Assembly: GCF_016808095.1 (NCBI RefSeq)
Contig: NC_068971.1
Span: forward strand, 8,444,501 to 8,508,500
Origin: Vigna angularis
Lineage: Eukaryota; Streptophyta; Magnoliopsida; Fabales; Fabaceae
Length of the DNA stretch: 64,000 bases
Direction: 5' to 3'
Position numbers and translations under genes: made by a program. How positions within the stretch are numbered: position 1 is the first letter of the stretch; every line of letters starts with the position of its first letter. The notes under the pieces were generated by a model. That model made no database searches. It was not told the origin of the DNA and worked only from the letters and a program-made list of their open reading frames with translations. Shown here in pieces: positions 58,221 to 64,000 of the stretch.

Positions 58221-59601
58221 TTAAGCACCAAGTCTTTCCTTAGGCAAAGTGTTCCTCAACTAGTTTTTAACAAATTTCTTATTTACAGATTCAAAACAAC
58301 ATCATATAAAATTTACACCGAATTTCAATATAGAAAAAAAAAACAGAGATTAAGCAATATTTAGATCCCTGAGAAGATACGAAATTAATATCTCTAAATC
58401 TGCAACTCCGATTTCCAATCCGAACGGTCATAATAATTCAATATGTCTTAAAAACTACATAATACAATTTCAGGTGAATCCAACGGTTAACTAGAAAGAT
58501 ATGGAGGTTTTACCGAGGTAACCCAGGTGCAGAATTTTAAGTGGTTTTCGGTTATACTCAAAATGCGGAATTAATTTCTCTAAGCACAGACATCTAATTA
58601 CCAATCTGAACGGTCAAGCTGACTTAATATGTCTTATGAACTACATACCAAAGCTTGGGCTCAATCTAACGGTTAAATTAGTCATAATTGATATTTTACC
58701 GAGAAGACTCAGTAACAAAACTGCAGGGGTAATTAATTTACTCAAACATGCAGGGTTTATTTCTCCAAGTACAGACTTCCAATTACAAATCCGAACGGTC
58801 AAAGTGGAGTAATATATCTTATGGAGCATATAGTACATTTTAAGGTTGATCTAACGGTTAAATAGGGCAGGATCGAGAGTTTACCGAGAGGACTCAGTAA
58901 CAAAACTGCAGGGTGATTAATTTACTCAAACATGCAGGATTTGTTTCTCCAAGTACAAACTTCCAACTACAAATCCCAACGGTCAAAATGTAGTAATATA
59001 TCTTTGGGACCATATATTAAATGTTCCGGTTGATCTAACGGTTAAATAGGTTAGGATCTATATTTTACCGAGAGGACTCAGTAACAAAATTGCAGGGGTA
59101 ATTACGCGAACATGCAGAATTTATTTCTCTAAGTACAGACTTCCAATTACAAATCCGAACGGTCAAAGGGTGGTAATATATCTTCGGGGGCATATATTAA
59201 ATTTTCATGTTGATCTAACGGGTAAATAAGTCAGGATCTAGATTTTACCGAGAGGACTCAGTAACAAAACTACAATTTCAACCCAAACAATATAATAACA
59301 CATAGATCAGCACATGTAATGTTCATACAACCCATAGAAAAGGACCTAGCTCCCCTTACCTGGTTTTCTCCAAGCACAACTATCATACAACCAATAACTC
59401 ACGCTGCCCCGATCGGAACGACGAAAACGTTCGGTTGAAATGAAGCCCTCAACTCCGCGGACGCCTTGGTAGCACCAGAATTGAATTCCTATGGTTCAAG
59501 GTGCTGGAAATCTAGAGAGAAGTGAGAGGAAGTATGTGTTGAAGTTTTAGAGAGAGGAAGTGGTTTTGGAAAAAATGAAACTCTCTCCCTAGGTCCTCAC
59601 A
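58221..59601 (-). repeat. Element D, 5' LTR, right piece
   Basis: Remaining 1381 bp of the D LTR after the A insertion. It carries the same 180-bp tandem units and AACGG sites as the other LTR but with roughly 3-4% differences over the first 500 bp, unlike the nearly unchanged left piece. Confidence 0.9.
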
Positions 59602-59606
59602 AAGAG

Positions 59607-59875
59607 CGATTGAATGAATTTGAGAGAATTGGAAGCTAAATTATTTTTGTTGTTTATTTGAGTGGATTTGAAAGTTAGTAAGAGTGAATTTAGAAGTAGA
59701 GTTTGTGAGAATTAGTGTAGGTTTTGATTAATGTGACAAATTAAAAAAATTTACTTTCAAATTCACTCTCACTTACTTCCAAATCCACTTAAATAAATAA
59801 CAAAAAAATTTACCTTCAAATTCTCTCAAATTCATTCAATCACTTTTTCCTAAATTCATTCAAGAAGACAAAGCC
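59607..59875. mobile_element. Right part of the Tourist-like MITE
   Basis: Long inverted arms: gattgaatgaatttgagag near 59608 mirrors ctctcaaattcattcaatc near 59823, and AAGTGGATTTG-type sequence is also mirrored. The right end GACAAAGCC is followed by TTA (59876-59878), matching TTA before 19646. Rejoined with 19646-19677 it is 301 bp with TTA duplication, as expected for PIF/Harbinger-derived MITEs. Confidence 0.75.
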
Positions 59876-59878
59876 TTA

Positions 59879-60827
59879 GTTAAAAAAAGACACGAACAAA
59901 GAAAAATCTAACGAGCACATGCCTCTAAAGTTCTATCTAGGAAGCGCATCAAAAGTGTTGATAAGAGAATCCCTTAAACAGTATATTTAAGGAAAAATAA
60001 TAGGCTCACTTACTAGACAATATTAAAGTTACTATTGTAATTGTTTCTTATTTGAGTAATGCTTACTGTTTCAAAAATTTTGTGTGCACTTAAATAAGAT
60101 ATAATTTATTGATTTGGTGAATTAATTTTTTAATAATGAAATATCACATGTTTGTGGTAGTTGGGATTAAGGATGACAAAAAATAGCCAAACTCGAGGGG
60201 TACCACACCAACCCGACCAAAAAAAGCGGACCGAGAGAATGTTTTCATCCCTTGAACTTGATCGAACCCAACTTGGCAAGCTTAGCAAGTCACCCCATCA
60301 CAGCTCGACAAGGTGACAAAGATTTGATATGTTAAAAAAACCATATAAATAATTGGACTCTCCAATTCAATGTGATTCATTTTCATTCATCCTTGTCAAC
60401 CTTAAATAAATGAAAATAGGGCTTGAACCAAACATAAAGAATAAAAACTGAAAATAAAATATCAACTAACTTAAATTAAAATCTATTTAATTTATCTCTA
60501 TCGTATATCAATAATATAAAATAATCCTACTCCTAAATAAATGAAAAGTCAAAACCACCTATCCTTATTTTATCTTTATCAAAATTATTTAAACCCTCGG
60601 ATGGAATCTCAAGTGGAAACGGTCTCAATTGAGTCCTAAATTTTTGAAAAATCATAACAATTAAGCCCTTTCTGTCGGCGTTAAAATGTGATGGCGCATG
60701 ATAAATATGCGGAGGTGGATCCTTTAATTACGTGGAAATGATTAAATTATGACATGAAATTTAGTAAAGTAAAAGAAAAAAAAATTAGAAAGATTCTGGA
60801 AATTTCAAAACCCTAACACCATGCCCC
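59879..60827. other. Intergenic, no gene seen
   Basis: AT-rich flank. The stretch 60600-60760 (cggtctcaattgagtcctaa...) looks like a dispersed plant repeat but cannot be classified. Confidence 0.5.
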
Positions 60828-61088
60828 TGTTGGAATTTAAGAGTATTAGAGACAATTTTCAGATTCATTAAGAGTTAAAATTATTCATGAAAAGTTACAA
60901 GAAATGTAACTCATCAGAATCTTGTATCTCTTGGATTTGAAAGATGTTTGATTAACATTTATATAAAGGGATCATGTGTTCTATTGAAATGTGAGAATTT
61001 TATTATTGTTTGACGTTAATACTAAGAGTGAGTATTATCGTTGTATTTCTTCTTTATATCTCAAAAGCAGATTTCGTGATCCTCTTCA
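60828..61088 (+). mobile_element. Possible 261-bp solo LTR
   Basis: TGTTGGAATTTAAGAG ... CCTCTTCA with an internal tttatataaaggg TATA-like motif and CTTGTATCTC-like U5, in the style of short Copia LTRs. No target duplication (gcccc versus ctcta), so the ends are uncertain. It abuts copy 2 of the 0.7-kb repeat. Confidence 0.35.
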
Positions 61089-61091
61089 CTC

Positions 61092-61319
61092 TAAATTCAA
61101 AATATATTCGAGCATTGTATAAAAATTATTTTGAAATTAATGAAATAAAATATTTTTTTAATAACTTTTGAATTTATTAATGATATAAAAATATAACATT
61201 ACATTATCTCTTTCATGTTGACTCTTTATAACCATAGCTATTGTTTTTGTGTGGTTTATCATAAGTTTTTTGTTTAATTTTCTGTGTATTATATTCATAC
61301 TTGTTAAAGTTAATCCTTT

Positions 61320-61379
<60 letters not shown>

Positions 61380-61782
61380 AGGGATGAAGTTAGAAAGAGT
61401 GATATAACAAGAGATGGTCAAAGATAATCTTCTTTGGGAAGGTGGATAATGGATGATTATATTTAGAGAATATTGAATTTAAAAAATAAACATTAATTTG
61501 AAGTTGCTTTCATACGTTTGTCTTTATATAGAAAATAATAGTAATATATAGGATCAATTTCATGTTGATTTGATCGAAATTGAATTTAAGTTTGCTGTTT
61601 TGTGCTCAAGTTTTTTGATGAAGGATTGTTAAAATGAAAACTTCTACGAAGAAATTGATTAAGTTTTTTGTTTAGAGAATAACTATTACTGAAATCAATA
61701 ATTACTTGTATTAGTATAATAATAAAAAAATAATAAATTAACTTAAAATGAGTTGAAATTTCGTATAAATAGCATACACATG
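61092..61782. repeat. 0.7-kb repeat, copy 2, cut by an Ogre LTR
   Basis: Direct copy of 13072-13818, with (AT)n at about 61322-61376. It stops at agcatacacatg where the Ogre-type LTR begins, while copy 1 continues (atttcccttc), so copy 1 serves as an empty-site reference. Confidence 0.87.
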
Positions 61783-62189
61783 TGTCAACACCCAATTTCG
61801 TCCGGATTGACTAGTAGATTTATTTTATTTGCATCATGAGTATAAAATAAATAAATAAAAAAAAACACCAAAAAAAAAATGAAAAATACTATTTATTTTA
61901 CTTTTTGCACCCCCAAGTTTTCTTTTAAACACTCAATCCAATGGCCCAAAATAATCTCATTTTTTTACTTCCTCACCACCCATCTTTTCTTATCACACCC
62001 CATTCTCCACATCATCATCCACCTCACCCTCCACATCATCTACCTTTTTCATTTACTTTTTCCACATCATTTCCATATTAATTTTATATATCAACTTTTC
62101 TAATTATTCCACTTACTTTTTTTAATTATATCTTCTCCATCAACATTTTTTATTATCCATTTTTCTCCACCTTATTTTTCCACCCACTT

Positions 62190-62540
62190 TTTATATTATT
62201 TCTTTCACTTATTTTCCACATTAACTTTTACTATTCACTATATTTTATTTTACCTACTTTCTCCACCAACTTTTTATATTATTTCTTTCACTTAATTTCC
62301 ATACCTAATTTCTCCACCACCTTTTTATATTATTTCTTTCACTTAATTTCCACACCTAATTTCTCCACCAACTTTTTATATTATTTCTTTCACTTATTTT
62401 CCACATTAACTTTTACTATTCACTATATTTTATTTCACCTAATTTTTCCACAAACTTTTTATATTATTTCTTTCACTTATTTTCCACATTAACTTTTTCT
62501 ATTCACCTTTTTTTAATTCATCTAAATTTTCCACCAACTT
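62190..62540. repeat. Imperfect tandem repeat in the Ogre LTR
   Basis: About five or six degenerate units of roughly 60 bp containing CTTTTTATATTATTTCTTTC and ACTTATTTTCCACATTAAC. Confidence 0.75.
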
Positions 62541-63031
62541 ATTATATTATTTTTATTCATCAACTTTCTTCATCCTTAACTCTATAAATACCTACATTCT
62601 CTTCACTTCACAAACAAAAAATTACATAATATCCATCTCTTCTCTCTCAAAATCTCTTCATTCCATCCCAAAACTCTACTTCATTTTTCTCTCACATTTT
62701 ACTATTTCCTAATCCCTCTATACATAGTAAATCCCATACCACATTTCTACTACAAATTCATCTTCTTCACCATCAATCAACCTCTTCTCACAACTTATTA
62801 CAAGCAAAGTCTTGCTTCATCTTTCAAATCTTTAACAAGGTACACATTTTCTTTTCATTCTACTTATATTCATTTTGATCATTTTTTAGTTTATAAATTT
62901 ATCCTATTTTCTACCACAATTTTATCCTATGCTTTTTGATATTTTTACGTCATAGATATTTCAACTCATCTCTCTTTCTTAATAAAAAAAATAAAAAATA
63001 TAAAACTTTAAAAACATGTAATAATAAATAT

Positions 63032-63320
63032 CGGTATGAGTACTTGTGCGATCGTACGCATCAGCCTAGTACTCGTTACCCAAAATATAAAATAAACAAA
63101 AAAAAGCCGTATGAGTGCTCGTGCGATCGTACGCATCAGCCTAGTACTCATTTCGCAAAACAATAAAAAATAATAAAAAAGCCGTGTGAGTGCTCGTGCG
63201 ATCGTACGCATCAGCCTAGTACTCATTACGCAAAACAATAAAAAACAAAGAAAAAGCCGTATGAGTGCTCGTGCGATCGTACGCATCAGCCTAGTGCTCA
63301 TTACGCAAAAAAATCTAAAT
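63032..63320. repeat. 75-bp tandem repeat, four units, in the Ogre LTR
   Basis: Units recur at 63036, 63111, 63186 and 63261, a period of exactly 75 bp. The conserved core is GTGCGATCGTACGCATCAGC then CTAGTACTC; linkers are A-rich. Because 75 is divisible by three, the minus strand shows a repetitive but meaningless 116-codon frame. Confidence 0.93.
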
Positions 63321-63943
63321 ATTACATCAAAAAATACCAAAAAATATAAAATCTTCAAAAACCAAAAAAATCAACAACAAACAATCTTTCTAGCCAGAAC
63401 TACGTGATCCTTGATTCTCCATCAAAAGTGGAGATACGTAGGAGCAAGGCCAGACCTTGTCAGGTTCATTTCCCTAAAAATCCAAAATCATTTTCCAAAC
63501 AAAATTTTCAAACAATTTCTCAACAAATTTCTCAAACATTTTCTAAATGAACTACGGAACCCTGATTTCTCATTCTGAATGAGAATACGTAGGAGCAAGG
63601 TCAATCCTTGTCGGGCCCAAAAAACTAAAAAAATATTGTTTGTTTTTCTTTAGAGTTTTATTTTAAGGGAAAGTTAAACATTTTGAAAACCACATCCATA
63701 TTCGCGCATTTAGTTAAAGGTACTGCCTTAGGGCAGGCGTTGTAGGGTGCTAATACCTTCCCTACACGTAACCGACTCCCGAACCGAGGATCTGGTTCAA
63801 TTTGACCATGCCTTATCATATTATGGTTTTTCCGTAGTTTTCCAGAATAAACTATGGTGGCGACTCCAAATCTTCTTTTTCAAAAACGCGTTTCCTCTTT
63901 TATGGATCGTCGTCCCGTCGTGATTTTTTCCGGTTGCGACAGA

Positions 63944-63962
63944 TGGCGACTCCACTGGGGAC
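63944..63962 (+). other. Ogre primer binding site (tRNA-Arg type)
   Basis: TGGCGACTCCACTGGGGAC starts two bases after the LTR end, the primer site typical of Ogre elements. Confidence 0.85.
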
Positions 63963-64000
63963 GTCAGAGAGTCAGGCCATTTAATTAGATAAGCGAATTC

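Larger units (their letters stand above)
19678..59601 (-). mobile_element. Element D: Tekay-like Ty3/gypsy LTR retrotransposon, host of the nested stack
   Basis: Flanked by the 5-bp duplication AAGAG (19673-19677 and 59602-59606). The LTRs are about 2.4 kb: 19678-22078, and 27727-28748 plus 58221-59601. Read on the minus strand they start TGTGATGACC and end GGGATGTTACA. The internal region is 22079-27726. The primer binding site is TGGTATCAGAGC on the minus strand and a purine tract abuts 22078. Only integrase remnants remain of pol; no gag, protease or reverse transcriptase could be recognised. Integrase-tail motifs such as PVFHVYQLRKYV suggest the Tekay/Del group. D is interrupted by a solo LTR (22689-24913) and by the A/B/C stack (28749-58215). 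Without these it would be about 8.2 kb. Confidence 0.9.
61783..63941 (+). mobile_element. Ogre-type Ty3/gypsy 5' LTR (element continues past the window)
   Basis: 2159 bp, from TGTCAACACCCAATTTCG to GGTTGCGACA. The 3' part has the familiar Ogre features: ATACGTAGGAGCAAGG repeated (63431 and 63589), TTAGGGCAGGCGTTGTAGGG, and a primer-site-like ATGGTGGCGACTCCA at about 63854. The true primer site follows the LTR. The body holds two tandem arrays (see separate entries). Coding regions lie outside the window. Confidence 0.88.

Noticed and set aside
63032..63320. Possible CRISPR-like array
   Set aside because: Regular repeats but in a plant LTR; linkers are similar A-rich sequence rather than unique spacers.
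63008..63358. 116-codon minus-strand frame with repeated MSTRLMRTIARAL
   Set aside because: Produced by the 75-bp (25-codon) tandem repeat inside the Ogre LTR; not a gene.

Overview
This is nuclear DNA of a flowering plant. Evidence: genes split by spliceosomal introns, a plant-type MCTP gene, an NLR-type resistance-gene relic, long (AT)n microsatellites, and stacked Ty3/gypsy LTR retrotransposons of Athila, Tekay-like and Ogre type. The Ogre-type LTR and overall character suggest a papilionoid legume (Vigna/Phaseolus-like); that placement is an inference and cannot be proved from the window.

Left part (1-19.6 kb), gene-bearing. On the minus strand lies a multi-exon gene for the exosome subunit RRP46; six coding exons are visible between 4264 and 1458 and the last exon is not found. 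Next is a complete single-coding-exon gene (7461-10505, minus) for a protein with four C2 domains and a C-terminal membrane region (MCTP), with an intron in its 5' UTR. On the plus strand an NLR-like gene (17079-18787) lacks the whole NB-ARC domain and is broken by a 2-base frameshift near its 3' end. The spacers are very AT-rich and hold microsatellites, a small TRIM-like LTR remnant and a 0.7-kb segment repeated at 61 kb.

Middle part (19.6-59.9 kb) is a nest of transposable elements whose layers can be separated by target-site duplications (TSDs). A 301-bp Tourist-like MITE (TSD TTA) was hit by a Tekay-like retrotransposon, here called D (TSD AAGAG, minus). The right-hand LTR of D was hit by an Athila-type element A (TSD ATAAC, minus). 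An LTR of A was hit by a second Athila-type element B (TSD GATAT, minus). An LTR of B was hit by a third, C (TSD TACAA, plus). A solo LTR (TSD CCAAC) sits separately in the integrase gene of D. C is intact at the sequence level: its two 1242-bp LTRs look identical and it carries an open gag-protease gene and an open second ORF of the 'putative plant transposon protein' type, but no reverse transcriptase, RNase H or integrase. A has an inverted duplication with arms of about 3.9 kb, so it could give a long hairpin RNA.

Right part (59.9-64 kb): an AT-rich flank, a possible short solo LTR, the second copy of the 0.7-kb repeat, and a 2.16-kb Ogre-type 5' LTR with its primer binding site; the rest of that element lies beyond the window.

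The host genes are unrelated to one another (RNA decay, membrane-contact trafficking, immunity). The retroelements are related: A, B and C share primer binding site type, polypurine tract, a conserved block after gag-protease and an ORF2 position, and all appear to depend on pol supplied in trans.
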